A DNA stretch of 64,000 nucleotides from Sinomicrobium pectinilyticum (lineage in GTDB: Bacteria; Bacteroidota; Bacteroidia; Flavobacteriales; Flavobacteriaceae), in NCBI RefSeq assembly GCF_003725735.1, contig NZ_RJTM01000002.1:276356-340355 (forward strand), read 5' to 3'. The notes beneath the pieces were generated by a model that was not told the origin of the DNA, did no database searches, and saw nothing but the letters and a program-made list of their open reading frames with translations. Positions 38,361-47,826 of the stretch are shown one piece after another (the stretch's first letter is position 1; the number at the start of each line of letters is the position of its first letter). The translations under genes were made by a program, and so were the position numbers.

Positions 38361-38462
38361 AATGTGCTGATTAATTAATGGGACAATTAGCAAATTTGGT
38401 AATGGAAGATTATGGTAGAGGCTTGTAATTGATTCATTATCAAATTTGCTAATCGGCACATT
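38361..38462. repeat. Imperfect inverted repeat between convergent genes
   Basis: The left part has AATGTGCTGATTA (38361) and ATTAGCAAATTTGGTAATG (38386). The right part, read on the other strand, gives AATGTGCCGATTAGC joined to AAATTTGATAATG (38435-38462). The unit is AT-rich and fills the whole spacer between the two stops. It can form a long hairpin and probably serves as a two-way terminator or is a small dispersed repeat. Confidence 0.55.
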
Positions 38463-39248
38463 CTAAGCCAGTGAATTTTCCCTGGCTTTTATAATTTCTT
38501 CTTCAATGGTATCCCATAAGGCGATACGCATTTGAAGGGCTGTTGATGCGGCTTCACCGGCTTCTTTCCACTTCTGCTCGTTGTCTTCGCAGAGTTCATC
38601 TACCATACGAAGTGCCATAGGGCCGTGTTCATCCTGGTCCAGTTCAATGTGGCGCCCGAAATAATACACCAGTTTGTTTATCCCGAATTCGGGGAAATTC
38701 CGTTGCATTTCCCGTAAGATGGCCGTAAACATTTCCGGTATCAGATCTTCTCTCCCAAAAGTAAAGGCAGAGGCTATCTTATGAGGTTTGCCCTCTTCGA
38801 TGAGGAAAAAAGTAAAATTGAGAAAATCCTTTACGGCCTGGGGCAGTTCACTGAGTTTTATGTCTACCAGTATGTTTTTCAGGGATAGCAGGTCGGCTAT
38901 GAAATTTTCTATTCTGGATGTATCCGCCTGGCATTCTTTCATGGCTTCCAGGTACATTTCGTAGTGGCTCTGGTGTTTTCCTTCCTTATTGATATCTGTT
39001 TCTTCCGCCAGAACGATCTCGTTGACGAGGTAGCGCAACTCCGGGGCACCGGTAGGTATCCACGGTGTCGTGGTACAGGTCAGTTTTTGTTGTAAGGCTT
39101 TTAATAACGACATGAAATCCCAGACGGCAAATACATGATATTCCAAAAAAAGTCTCAGGTCATCCGGTTGATTGATATTGTTGTAAAGCGAGTGGTGCAG
39201 AAGCTGGTTTCGCAGGGGGGCAATCTCGGCTTTTATATTCTCTATCAT
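38463..39248 (-). CDS. DUF3050 family protein
   Basis: A 261-residue all-helical protein. The LRNQLLHHSLYNNI start, EYHVFAVWDFMSLLKALQ near residue 36, and the YYFGRHIELDQDEHGPMAL segment near 205 match DUF3050, whose fold resembles haem oxygenase-like diiron proteins. The conserved His and Glu residues suggest metal binding but no reaction is known. A minus-strand -7 box lies at 39261-39268. Function unknown. Confidence 0.85.
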   Translation of the reverse strand: MIENIKAEIAPLRNQLLHHSLYNNINQPDDLRLFLEYHVFAVWDFMSLLKALQQKLTCTTTPWIPTGAPELRYLVNEIVLAEETDINKEGKHQSHYEMYLEAMKECQADTSRIENFIADLLSLKNILVDIKLSELPQAVKDFLNFTFFLIEEGKPHKIASAFTFGREDLIPEMFTAILREMQRNFPEFGINKLVYYFGRHIELDQDEHGPMALRMVDELCEDNEQKWKEAGEAASTALQMRIALWDTIEEEIIKARENSLA

Positions 39249-39260
39249 AAGATTTTTTTA

Positions 39261-39268
39261 CAAAGTTA
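39261..39268 (-). promoter_or_regulatory. Predicted -7 element of the DUF3050 gene
   Basis: On the minus strand this reads TAACTTTG, a full TAnnTTTG match, 13 bases before the ATG. Confidence 0.45.
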
Positions 39269-39448
39269 ATAAACTCTTTGGCATAGCTGTTTTCCGGACG
39301 GTCGATTTAACGCATATTTTAACTCGAATACAATTAGTTTTTGAAAGCGGTGCCAAATACTTAATAATAAGCTGAATATGAATAATATGTAAAATGTGGA
39401 CATTAAGGGAATATAAGGGGATAGTGATGGTTGAAACAATAAATTTAG

Positions 39449-39456
39449 TAAATTTG
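39449..39456 (+). promoter_or_regulatory. Predicted -7 element of the GAF protein gene
   Basis: TAAATTTG matches TAnnTTTG, 5 bases before the ATG at 39461. A TTG lies at 39431, 15 bases upstream, slightly closer than usual. The transcript would have almost no leader. Confidence 0.55.
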
Positions 39457-39460
39457 CGTT

Positions 39461-41833
39461 ATGAGAAGCCAGGTTAAAGATTCACCTTTTTCAGTAAAGA
39501 TAAGTTTCCATAGTTTGTTGGATTTCTATGAGGAACAAGCCCGTAGCGATGATGAATTCGTCGCTATGAAAGCCAGGAAAATACTGGAAGTCCAGAAGCC
39601 TTATCCGGAATTGCGCGAAGGTTTTACCGACGAAAAACTTCTGGACAAATATGCGGATATCATAAATATGTTGCTCCGCGATACCTTTTCTCCCGCACTT
39701 ACGAATAACGAAATCAAGATAGCGGCCATACCTTTTGAAAACCTGATTTTCAATGCTACGGAGCGCTTTAAGAAGATCGTAAGGGAAGCGGGTGAAGGTT
39801 TCGACCTCAAACTGCGGAATATGAGCGAGGAGAACAAGTATATCATGGCATGTACGGTTATCCTTAAATTCTACTATAATATAAATGTCAATTTTCAGCG
39901 ACCCGTTTTTTATGACATCCCGGATGCCAATAATATTATGAGGCACTACCGCGTGTTGTACAATGCGGATTATATGGATATTTTCCCTACGGAGAACGCC
40001 GGGGAAATTACGGAAGAAGATATAGAGGAACTGCTTAACAACTTCGATGACCTGAAGTTGTGGAAAGAAAAATTCCCTCCCCAAAGCTGGATACTCAAAG
40101 GTTTTGGTATATGCAATATGTACGATGCTACTGTCGATAATGTTATCTCGGACCTGAAAACCACCCTGCTCGGCATCCATACCGATAATAAGGAAGGATT
40201 TATCGATGATTTCCGGAAGATATTCAGTTCCCTTTACGGCATTCCCGATCTCACCGTCGGTTTCTGTGCCTACAATACCGATGAAGAAAAGTTCGAACGC
40301 AGTCCGGACAAGGAAATGCACAGTTTCATTATGGGAGAGGAAACGGAGATTTCCGGTGATGTTGCCCTGTGCAGGTTTTCATGCAAAAAGTTACTGCGGG
40401 AGAAAAAATACTTTGCCATAGCTGATGTGGATAAGTATTATGAAAAAAATGAAAAGGATGCTTCCTTCAAAAACCTGAAGAAACAGGGAGTTAAGAGTGT
40501 AATATTTGCCCCGATAGTGGCAGATGACAGGTCGCTCTACGGGATCATGGAACTCGGGTCGCCCCGGGCCCTGGAACTGAACAGTGTCAATGCACAAAAA
40601 CTGGAAGACATCATGCCTTACCTGATCACTGCCATTTCAAGGGCAAAAACAGAAGAGGCCAATCAGGTGGAGGCCATTATACAACAGGAATATACTTCCA
40701 TCCATCCCAGTGTAAAGTGGAAGTTTGAAAAAGAGGTACACCATTATCTGAAAAGACAGGCCGGAGGTATAACGGCTTCTCTCCGGGAAATTGTGTTTAA
40801 TAATGTATACCCCCTTTACGGACAGATAGATATAAAAGATTCGTCAAGGGCGAGGAACGAAGCCATCCGAAAAGACCTTATCATTCAGTTGTCTCACGTA
40901 AGTAAGATACTGGAAAGTGCCATAGAAACTGAACACCTGCCTATCTATGAAGAGATCAGTTTCCGGCTGAACCAGCATTTGCAGGAAATACTGCAAGTGC
41001 TGAATGCAGGGAGCGAACAGAATGTACTCGATTTCCTCAAAGAAGAGATACACCCTTTCTTTGATCACCTGAAAAGCCTTAATACAGGTATTGCAGAGGC
41101 CATTGATGAATATCTTAACAGTCTCGATCCGGTGCATGAAGCGATATACGATCACAGGAAAAATTATGATGAATCGGTAAATCTCATCAACAAAAAACTG
41201 GCCTCCGTACTGGACAGAAAACAGGAAGAAGCACAGAGAATGTTCCCCCATTACTTCGAACGGTATAAAACCGACGGAGTGGAGCATAATATGTATATAG
41301 GGGCTTCAATCGCCCACAGACGGGGGTACAATGACATCTACCTGTATAACCTCAGGTTGTGGCAGTTGCAGATCATGTGGGAAATGGAGAACGAATACTA
41401 TACCCTGCAAAAGGAACTTCCGATAAAACTCGATGTAGCTTCGCTGCTCCTGGTATACAATTCCCCGCTTTCCATCCGCTTCCGTATGGATGAAAAGCAG
41501 TTTGATGTGGACGGGACCTACAATGCCCGTTATGAGATCATCAAGAAACGCCTGGACAAGGCATTGATCCGGGATTCGGAAGACAGGGTAACCCAGAAAG
41601 GAAAGATAGCCATCGTGTATTCCGGCAGTAAGGATGAAGAAGAATACCTGAGATATATCCGTTTCCTCCAGGCCAAGAAATATTTCGGCGAAAATGTGGA
41701 AATTCTCGAACTGGAAGAACTTCAAGGGGTAACAGGACTCAAGGCACTGAGGGTGGAAGTCCTTTACAAGAGAGGAAAAGAAGACGCCCGGGTGTATACC
41801 TATGAGGACCTGATGAAAGAGATAGCTTCCTGA
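39461..41833 (+). CDS. Large GAF-domain protein of unknown function
   Basis: A 790-residue soluble protein with no signal peptide. A GAF-like region is around residues 240-400, ending in GVKSVIFAPIVADDRSLYGIMELGSPRALELNS, the usual GAF closing strands. Before it is an alpha-helical region of about 230 residues; after it come long helices and a C-terminal alpha/beta part (about 660-790). I see no histidine kinase, GGDEF, HD or DNA-binding output motif, so the signal it passes is unknown. I recall similar proteins of this length in other Flavobacteria, so it may be a conserved orphan sensor. Convergent with the HD-PycTM gene, ending 20 bases from it. Confidence 0.7.
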   Translation: MRSQVKDSPFSVKISFHSLLDFYEEQARSDDEFVAMKARKILEVQKPYPELREGFTDEKLLDKYADIINMLLRDTFSPALTNNEIKIAAIPFENLIFNATERFKKIVREAGEGFDLKLRNMSEENKYIMACTVILKFYYNINVNFQRPVFYDIPDANNIMRHYRVLYNADYMDIFPTENAGEITEEDIEELLNNFDDLKLWKEKFPPQSWILKGFGICNMYDATVDNVISDLKTTLLGIHTDNKEGFIDDFRKIFSSLYGIPDLTVGFCAYNTDEEKFERSPDKEMHSFIMGEETEISGDVALCRFSCKKLLREKKYFAIADVDKYYEKNEKDASFKNLKKQGVKSVIFAPIVADDRSLYGIMELGSPRALELNSVNAQKLEDIMPYLITAISRAKTEEANQVEAIIQQEYTSIHPSVKWKFEKEVHHYLKRQAGGITASLREIVFNNVYPLYGQIDIKDSSRARNEAIRKDLIIQLSHVSKILESAIETEHLPIYEEISFRLNQHLQEILQVLNAGSEQNVLDFLKEEIHPFFDHLKSLNTGIAEAIDEYLNSLDPVHEAIYDHRKNYDESVNLINKKLASVLDRKQEEAQRMFPHYFERYKTDGVEHNMYIGASIAHRRGYNDIYLYNLRLWQLQIMWEMENEYYTLQKELPIKLDVASLLLVYNSPLSIRFRMDEKQFDVDGTYNARYEIIKKRLDKALIRDSEDRVTQKGKIAIVYSGSKDEEEYLRYIRFLQAKKYFGENVEILELEELQGVTGLKALRVEVLYKRGKEDARVYTYEDLMKEIAS

Positions 41834-41853
41834 CAGGGTCCGGATGGTACCGT

Positions 41854-43056
41854 TTAGTAACCGTAATTAACATAGTAGGTAGCAATACCGAAAGCCAGTA
41901 CCGATACGATGATCCCGATGAGGAATATGGTATATGTAATGCGCAGTAAACGGTATTTTTTATCCAGTACCTTACCCAGGTAATACAGGTCTTTGGTCAG
42001 GGAGTTGTACAGGTATTCCTTGTCCTCCCGTACATCTTTCATGGCATCTTCGTATTCGTCAAGGCTCATTTTATGAAAATTGCCGAAGAACAGCAGGTTG
42101 ACCTTTTTGTTTTTTACATCTTCCCTGGAAAACTTCCCGCTGGTTATATTGGGCCTAGTGGCCAGAACTGAAAATGCGATAGAGGCTACACTGAACCCTA
42201 CGAAGAGGATAGTGGGAATAAGTAAATAGGAGTTACTTGCTTTATCCAGTTTCGGAATAAGGGTAGACAGGGCCAGTGATATGATTATGGCATTAACGGA
42301 AAGGAGAATATTGGCCTTGCTGTCGGCAATATTACTCAGGTTGGTATGATTTCTCAGGGTCACCCGGAAAAGGGTCTCCACACCCCTTTCCGGGGTTTCC
42401 GCTTTTTTCTTTTTACGTTTGAAGTCAGCCTTTTTCAACCTCTCCTTATCCTTTTTCTCCAGGAGTTTCGTAAGGTTCTTTTTAAGTTTCAGCAGGTTTT
42501 TGCTCTTTTGTGGCTGCCAGGTGGCAATGGCGTGTGCAGTGTAAAATTTATGGTGCTCCTCGAACATATGGATATTGGTTTCCACCCATTCGATATCCGT
42601 ATAAGTCTGCCCGTGTAACAGGCGGAGTTCTTCCCGTAACAGGTCGGATATCTCCATATAGTTTGTGGAGGCAAAATGTGAGAAGTCAGCGTCGCAGATG
42701 ATTTTTTGCAGTATGCCGGAAGGCTTGCCGTACTTTTTGGTAATCAGTATACATTCTTTTACGATGGCAATGCGGTCTTCCGGATAATTTCTTTCCCGGA
42801 GAAAATCTTCCGCGATCCCGGCGCTTTCCAATTCGTGGTCTTTAGGATTTTTGATATACCCTACATCGTGGAACCACCCTGCTATCCTAACGATTTCACT
42901 TTCCTTTTCATCCAGGTTTTCTGCAGCTATTAGTTCATTGATATGTTTAACAACCCGTTGCGTATGAGTATAGTTATGATAGAAGTAATGATTAGGGAGC
43001 TGTTCGCTCATTATTTTTAGTACGTAATCCTCAACCTGCCGGAGAATGGTATCCAT
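41854..43056 (-). CDS. HD phosphohydrolase fused to a Pycsar-effector-type membrane domain
   Basis: A 400-residue two-part protein. Residues about 25-130 form an HD domain: H31, H63-D64 in GWFHDVGY, H74 and D124 are the expected metal ligands. A charged, lysine-rich linker (about 190-225) leads to a C-terminal domain with the segment NIADSKANILLSVNAIIISL (about 238-257) and three hydrophobic helices, matching the DUF5706/PycTM family. In Pycsar anti-phage systems, PycTM effectors respond to cCMP or cUMP and damage the membrane. Fusion to a phosphohydrolase suggests cleavage of a nucleotide signal next to its membrane sensor. No cyclase gene is adjacent, so a complete Pycsar system is not shown. 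Domain calls are from memory of the families. Confidence 0.8.
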   Translation of the reverse strand: MDTILRQVEDYVLKIMSEQLPNHYFYHNYTHTQRVVKHINELIAAENLDEKESEIVRIAGWFHDVGYIKNPKDHELESAGIAEDFLRERNYPEDRIAIVKECILITKKYGKPSGILQKIICDADFSHFASTNYMEISDLLREELRLLHGQTYTDIEWVETNIHMFEEHHKFYTAHAIATWQPQKSKNLLKLKKNLTKLLEKKDKERLKKADFKRKKKKAETPERGVETLFRVTLRNHTNLSNIADSKANILLSVNAIIISLALSTLIPKLDKASNSYLLIPTILFVGFSVASIAFSVLATRPNITSGKFSREDVKNKKVNLLFFGNFHKMSLDEYEDAMKDVREDKEYLYNSLTKDLYYLGKVLDKKYRLLRITYTIFLIGIIVSVLAFGIATYYVNYGY

Positions 43057-43102
43057 AATTTACCTAAATTAGTTAAAAATTAAAATTAGTGTTTTTATTG
43101 TT

Positions 43103-46100
43103 ATGATAAAAATTAAAAAGATTGCTTTGCTGTGTATAATTGCAGCTATCGGATACTCCTGTGCAACATATAAGCCCCGGTATAAAACAGGGACGAAAAG
43201 TACAACTGCCCCCGATCCGGCCGATGTGTCCCATACCTTTTATTTTATAGGAGATGCCGGAAATTCCCTGATGGGAGAAAAGTCCGTAGCCTTACGGGCT
43301 TTCGAAAAAGAAATGGAAAAGGCGACAAAAAACAGTACGGTTGTTTTTCTCGGGGACAATATTTATCCGTCCGGAATGCCCGACAAGGAGGAAGAAGGCA
43401 GGGAACTGGCCGAATACCGTATAGATATCCAGGCGGAAATAGGAAAAAAAATCAAGGGAAGGACCATTTTCATACCCGGTAATCACGATTGGTATTCCGA
43501 TGGGTTGAAAGGATTAAGACGCCAGGAAAAACACGTGGATAACATTCTCGGGAAGAACTCGTTCCTTCCGGAAGACGGCTGCCCGTTGGAAAGAGAAAAG
43601 ATCAATGATGAGGTAGACCTTTTGCTGATAGATTCCCAATGGTTTATCGAAGACTGGGACAAACATCCCACGATGAATGATGACTGTGATATCAAAACCC
43701 GGGAACAGTTTTTCGAAGAAGTTGAAAGTTATATCAATAAATCACAGGGAAAAATATTATTGATAGCTATGCACCATCCTTTGTTGAGTAATGGTGGACA
43801 TGGCGGACAGTTTTCTCCGGATAAGCATTTGTACCCTGTCAGAAATACCATCCCGCTGCCAATAATAGGTTCGTTGCTGAACTTTATCCGCAAGACCAGT
43901 GGTATTTCTCCGCAGGATATTCAGAGCAAACCCTACCGGGAACTGACGGACCGGTTGTTTACCCTGGCCCAGCAAACCGACAATGTAGTATTCGTCTCCG
44001 GGCATGAGCATAATCTTCAGTATGCCGTGAGCCGTAATATTCCGCTGATAATAAGTGGCTCCGGATCTAAAATAGCGCCTTCCAGCATTAAAAAGGATGG
44101 GGTTTTTTCCTATGGAGGACAGGGGTATGTGAAAATGACCGTGTTAAGAGACGGAAGCGCCGTTGCGGAATTCTACGGCCAGGAAAATGATTTTACAGAT
44201 CCGCTGTTCCGGACAGAAGTCATGCGGGGATCTTCGGATACTTTGCAGCGGGACTTCCCCCGCGATTTCCCCGAAACGGTAAGAGCCGGAATATATGAAG
44301 AAAATGAAGTGCGCAAGGGAAGCATATATTCCGCCATATGGGGAAAACATTACCGGAAGGAATATGGTAAACGCATAGAAGCCCGGACAGTGTCCCTGGA
44401 TACGCTTTACGGCGGATTAACTCCCATACGGGCCGGAGGAGGCCACCAGACCAATTCCCTTCGTATGGAAAATAAGGAAGGAAAACAGTATATGATGCGG
44501 GAAGTACGTAAAGGGGCTCTCCGTTTTTTACAATCCGTGGCATTTAAGGACCAGTATATACAGGACGACCTGGAAGACTCCTATACCGAAGCGCTGGTTA
44601 TGGATTTTTATACCACCGCTTTCCCTTATGCCGCGCTTACCGTAGGAGAGTTGTCCGATGTCGTAGGCGTGTTGCACGCCAATCCCGAATTGTATTATAT
44701 ACCGAAACAAAAAGCCCTCGGACGTTATAACGACAGGTATGGGGACGCTTTGTACCTCATCGAGGAACGTGTAACGGACAATCATGGAGATGTAGCCGGT
44801 TTTGGTTATTCTGATAAGATACTCAGCACTACGGATATGTTGAAAAAATTAAGGCGAAGGGACGAAAATACGACAGATGAACGCCTTTACATACGTTCCA
44901 GGTTGTTCGACATGCTCCTGGGAGACTGGGACAGGCATGGTGACCAGTGGCGCTGGGCCGAGGCAGGAGAGGAGAATGGAAAAATGCTTTACAAACCGGT
45001 ACCGAGAGACCGGGACCAGGTGTTCTCCGATTTCGACGGGCCGTTCCTGAAACTGGTGACCAGGATGATCCCGGGAGTGCGGATGATGCAAAACTATACC
45101 CCGGAAATACGAAGCCTGAAATGGTTCAATGCAGAGCCCTTTCCGCTGGATATGGCCGTTCTTAATGCCCATACGCTTCGGGATTGGCAGGAAGAGGCGG
45201 ATTATATAATGCAGCATATCGATGAAGAAACGGTAGAGAGGGCCTTTTCCTATCTTCCGAAAGAGCTGGACCGTAAAATAATAGAAAAAGTAAAGTCCGT
45301 GCTTTTGCAACGAAAAGAATTTCTGCCTCAGATAGCTGAAGAATATTATTATTTACTGAAAAAGAATCCCGTTGTATATGGTACGGATAAGGACGATTAT
45401 TTTGTAATTACCCGTGAAAAAAATGGTATGACCAGGGTTGAAGCCTATCGTATTATCCAGGGAGAAAAGAAAGAAAAATTCACAGATGTTACCTTTAACC
45501 GTGAAGAAACCGGAGAAATATGGTTGTACGGCCTGGATGATAAAGATGTTTTTGAGGTTATCGGGGAAGGGAATGCGCTGATCCCGATAAAGATCATCGG
45601 GGGACAAAACAATGATACCTATAAAATAGACAACCGTAAAAAGATAAAAATTTACGATTACAAGTCCAAGAAAATCACCCTGGAATCGCCGGTAACACCA
45701 AGGCTTTCCGATAACTATGACCTGAACACCTACGACCCCAAGAAAGTAAAAACCAATGTAGGGCAGCTTTTCCCGGATTTCGGATTTAACCCGGATGACG
45801 GGGTAAAACTCGGGCTCAAATACACTTTTATCGGTAAGGGCCTGCGACAGGATCCCTATACCCAGAAACACAGTATAAAAGGAGGGTATTATTTTGCCAC
45901 CAAAGGATTTGACCTGGGCTATTCGGGGGAAATACTGAACGTAACGAATAACTGGCGCTTTGCTGCCGATGCTTTTTTTACCAGTCCTCTTTTTGCAGTG
46001 AATTATTTTGGCTATGGTAACGAAAGCGAAAACCCGCAAAAAGAGCGGGACATGGATTATAACCGTGTAAGGATGAGTAGTTTCGGGCTGTCTCCAAAAC

Positions 46101-46792
46101 TGGCGTGGGAAGGCTACCTGGGCGGGTACTTTAAAATAGGGCCGCTTTTCGAAATGATAGAAATAGAGGAAACTTCCGGAAGATATATCAATGAAGCGGC
46201 AGTGAATGCCGATATTTTTGAATGGCAAAAGTTCCTGGGGGCGGAAGTGACCTATGGGTATTCCAATTTTGACAGTAGCTCCCTGCCGACACTGGGCATG
46301 CAGTTCGACTTTACCGCCGGGTATAAGACCAACCTGGCCAATAGCAGGGATTTCCTGTATATCATTCCGCAGGTGCGTTTTACGGTCAATGTCGATACCA
46401 GGGGCAAAATAGTGTATGCCACCAAATTCAAGGCCAGGTTTAATACGGGAAATGAATTCGAATTTTACCAGGGGGCCGGTATCGGAGGTATGGACGGACT
46501 ACGGGGGTTCCGCAACCAGCGGTTTATAGGGCGGACATCTTTTTATAACAACAACGACCTGAGGTTTACCCTGGCACAGTTCCGTACCGGACTTTTCCCT
46601 ATGACATTCGGAACATACGGTGGGTTTGATTACGGAAGAGTATGGATAGCAGATGATAATTCGGGCAAATGGCACAACTCCGTAGGGGGAGGGCTATATC
46701 TCAATGCCATTAACATGTTCACGGCCAATGTTTCGTATTTCAACTCCAAAGACAGTAACCGTTTCGTATTCGGATTAGGATTTAATTTTTGA
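43103..46792 (+). CDS. Lipoprotein metallophosphatase fused to an Omp85-like outer-membrane barrel
   Basis: A 1229-residue protein. The N-terminus is a lipoprotein signal (GYSC, C20). Residues about 45-330 are a calcineurin-like phosphoesterase with all motifs: D51 (IGDAGN), GDNIYPSG near 84, GNHDWY near 126, MHHPLLSNGGH near 225 and GHEHN near 300. The middle region (about 400-830) includes DMLLGDWDRHGDQWRW and PRDRDQVFSDFDGPFLK, which I do not recognise as a named domain. The last 330 residues form a beta-barrel with the Omp85/BamA-type strand GLRGFRNQRFIGR and a C-terminal FGLGFNF. It would place a phosphatase at the cell envelope on its own barrel. Overlaps the convergent propeller gene by 11 bases. 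Confidence 0.85.
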   Translation: MIKIKKIALLCIIAAIGYSCATYKPRYKTGTKSTTAPDPADVSHTFYFIGDAGNSLMGEKSVALRAFEKEMEKATKNSTVVFLGDNIYPSGMPDKEEEGRELAEYRIDIQAEIGKKIKGRTIFIPGNHDWYSDGLKGLRRQEKHVDNILGKNSFLPEDGCPLEREKINDEVDLLLIDSQWFIEDWDKHPTMNDDCDIKTREQFFEEVESYINKSQGKILLIAMHHPLLSNGGHGGQFSPDKHLYPVRNTIPLPIIGSLLNFIRKTSGISPQDIQSKPYRELTDRLFTLAQQTDNVVFVSGHEHNLQYAVSRNIPLIISGSGSKIAPSSIKKDGVFSYGGQGYVKMTVLRDGSAVAEFYGQENDFTDPLFRTEVMRGSSDTLQRDFPRDFPETVRAGIYEENEVRKGSIYSAIWGKHYRKEYGKRIEARTVSLDTLYGGLTPIRAGGGHQTNSLRMENKEGKQYMMREVRKGALRFLQSVAFKDQYIQDDLEDSYTEALVMDFYTTAFPYAALTVGELSDVVGVLHANPELYYIPKQKALGRYNDRYGDALYLIEERVTDNHGDVAGFGYSDKILSTTDMLKKLRRRDENTTDERLYIRSRLFDMLLGDWDRHGDQWRWAEAGEENGKMLYKPVPRDRDQVFSDFDGPFLKLVTRMIPGVRMMQNYTPEIRSLKWFNAEPFPLDMAVLNAHTLRDWQEEADYIMQHIDEETVERAFSYLPKELDRKIIEKVKSVLLQRKEFLPQIAEEYYYLLKKNPVVYGTDKDDYFVITREKNGMTRVEAYRIIQGEKKEKFTDVTFNREETGEIWLYGLDDKDVFEVIGEGNALIPIKIIGGQNNDTYKIDNRKKIKIYDYKSKKITLESPVTPRLSDNYDLNTYDPKKVKTNVGQLFPDFGFNPDDGVKLGLKYTFIGKGLRQDPYTQKHSIKGGYYFATKGFDLGYSGEILNVTNNWRFAADAFFTSPLFAVNYFGYGNESENPQKERDMDYNRVRMSSFGLSPKLAWEGYLGGYFKIGPLFEMIEIEETSGRYINEAAVNADIFEWQKFLGAEVTYGYSNFDSSSLPTLGMQFDFTAGYKTNLANSRDFLYIIPQVRFTVNVDTRGKIVYATKFKARFNTGNEFEFYQGAGIGGMDGLRGFRNQRFIGRTSFYNNNDLRFTLAQFRTGLFPMTFGTYGGFDYGRVWIADDNSGKWHNSVGGGLYLNAINMFTANVSYFNSKDSNRFVFGLGFNF

Positions 46793-47654
46793 TATCATCC
46801 AGTTTAAGCTCATAAAGGTTCCTTCCCGAGCTGCCGCTGGCCTCATCGCTGATGAGCAGGGTATGGTTGTCCGTAAAGCACAGTCCTTCCTTTTGGGAAG
46901 AATGGCCGAGTTCCACGACTTCTCTGGTGCCCACACGAAAGAAGTTGTCATCTGTAAAGCCCGAGAATAGCCATACCTTGTCATGCCCCAATAATGCCAC
47001 GGTCTTTTCGTCCGGAGAAATGGCGGCGGCTGTTACCCTGCACCCTTCTTTATCCGTACAGAAGGTGTATTTGTCTATGAGCTCGGCCTTGTGGTGCCCC
47101 TTGCGGGCCGGGACCCTGTATAGAAAAGAAAGGCCGTCAAAGGGGGTGGACCGGTTTTTTGTGAACACGTAAAAATAGCCGTTCAGAAAAAAGAAAGCCT
47201 CCGCATCATAATATTTATGCTTTGCTTTGGGGGGAAAGTCTTTTTGTTCCGGGTAATGAAATGTTATTTTTTCTGCCTCGACCTCTTCTCCTTTAACCGT
47301 AGCGGGATCGGGGATTTTATAGATAGTGAGGTCTTTTCGTTTATTGTTATTGTTGCCGAAATCGCCGATGTACAGGTTGTTGTCATTGTCTTTCGTAATT
47401 TCTTCCCAGTCCGTATTCCCTGCTTTTTTTAGCTTGATTTCCCTTCGCATTTTTCCGTCAAAACCTACCTGGTAAATATGATCTTTGTTCCCCGAATCAT
47501 TGACGGCCCATATTGTACTGTCGCATGCAATGATTTCTATCCCGGAGTTTTCTTTTAACTCTTTAGGTAACCTGGTAAGGAGCCTGAGTTGCCCGTAGTT
47601 CGGAGTACAGCCAACAACAAAAACATATATTAAAGGTAGAATAAGCTTTCTCAT
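46782..47654 (-). CDS. Beta-propeller lipoprotein, function unknown
   Basis: A 290-residue protein with a lipoprotein signal (FVVGC, C15). Repeated four-strand blades of the type STIWAVNDSGNKDHIYQV, NNLYIGDFGNN, KTVALLGHDKVWLFS and HTLLISDEASGSSGRNLYEL suggest a five- or six-bladed propeller. I do not recognise a catalytic motif. The C-terminus overlaps the 3' end of the metallophosphatase gene on the opposite strand. Confidence 0.7.
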   Translation of the reverse strand: MRKLILPLIYVFVVGCTPNYGQLRLLTRLPKELKENSGIEIIACDSTIWAVNDSGNKDHIYQVGFDGKMRREIKLKKAGNTDWEEITKDNDNNLYIGDFGNNNNKRKDLTIYKIPDPATVKGEEVEAEKITFHYPEQKDFPPKAKHKYYDAEAFFFLNGYFYVFTKNRSTPFDGLSFLYRVPARKGHHKAELIDKYTFCTDKEGCRVTAAAISPDEKTVALLGHDKVWLFSGFTDDNFFRVGTREVVELGHSSQKEGLCFTDNHTLLISDEASGSSGRNLYELKLDDIKN

Positions 47655-47826
47655 GAGGTAAAATTAATAAATTAAAGCAGTTGCTGATGTGATTTTTCGG
47701 GAAACCACGGCTATTCATGGCGAAGAAGTGCTGCTGACGGGTCAAAACAGGCAAAACAAAAACAGCCCCGGCCGAAGGAGTTAAATACGGTAGCGGATGA
47801 AGAGGGGCGATTAAAGAAACATGTTT

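Noticed and set aside
41854..43056. Complete Pycsar defence operon
   Set aside because: Only an effector-like domain fused to HD is present; no pyrimidine cyclase gene lies within reach in the window.
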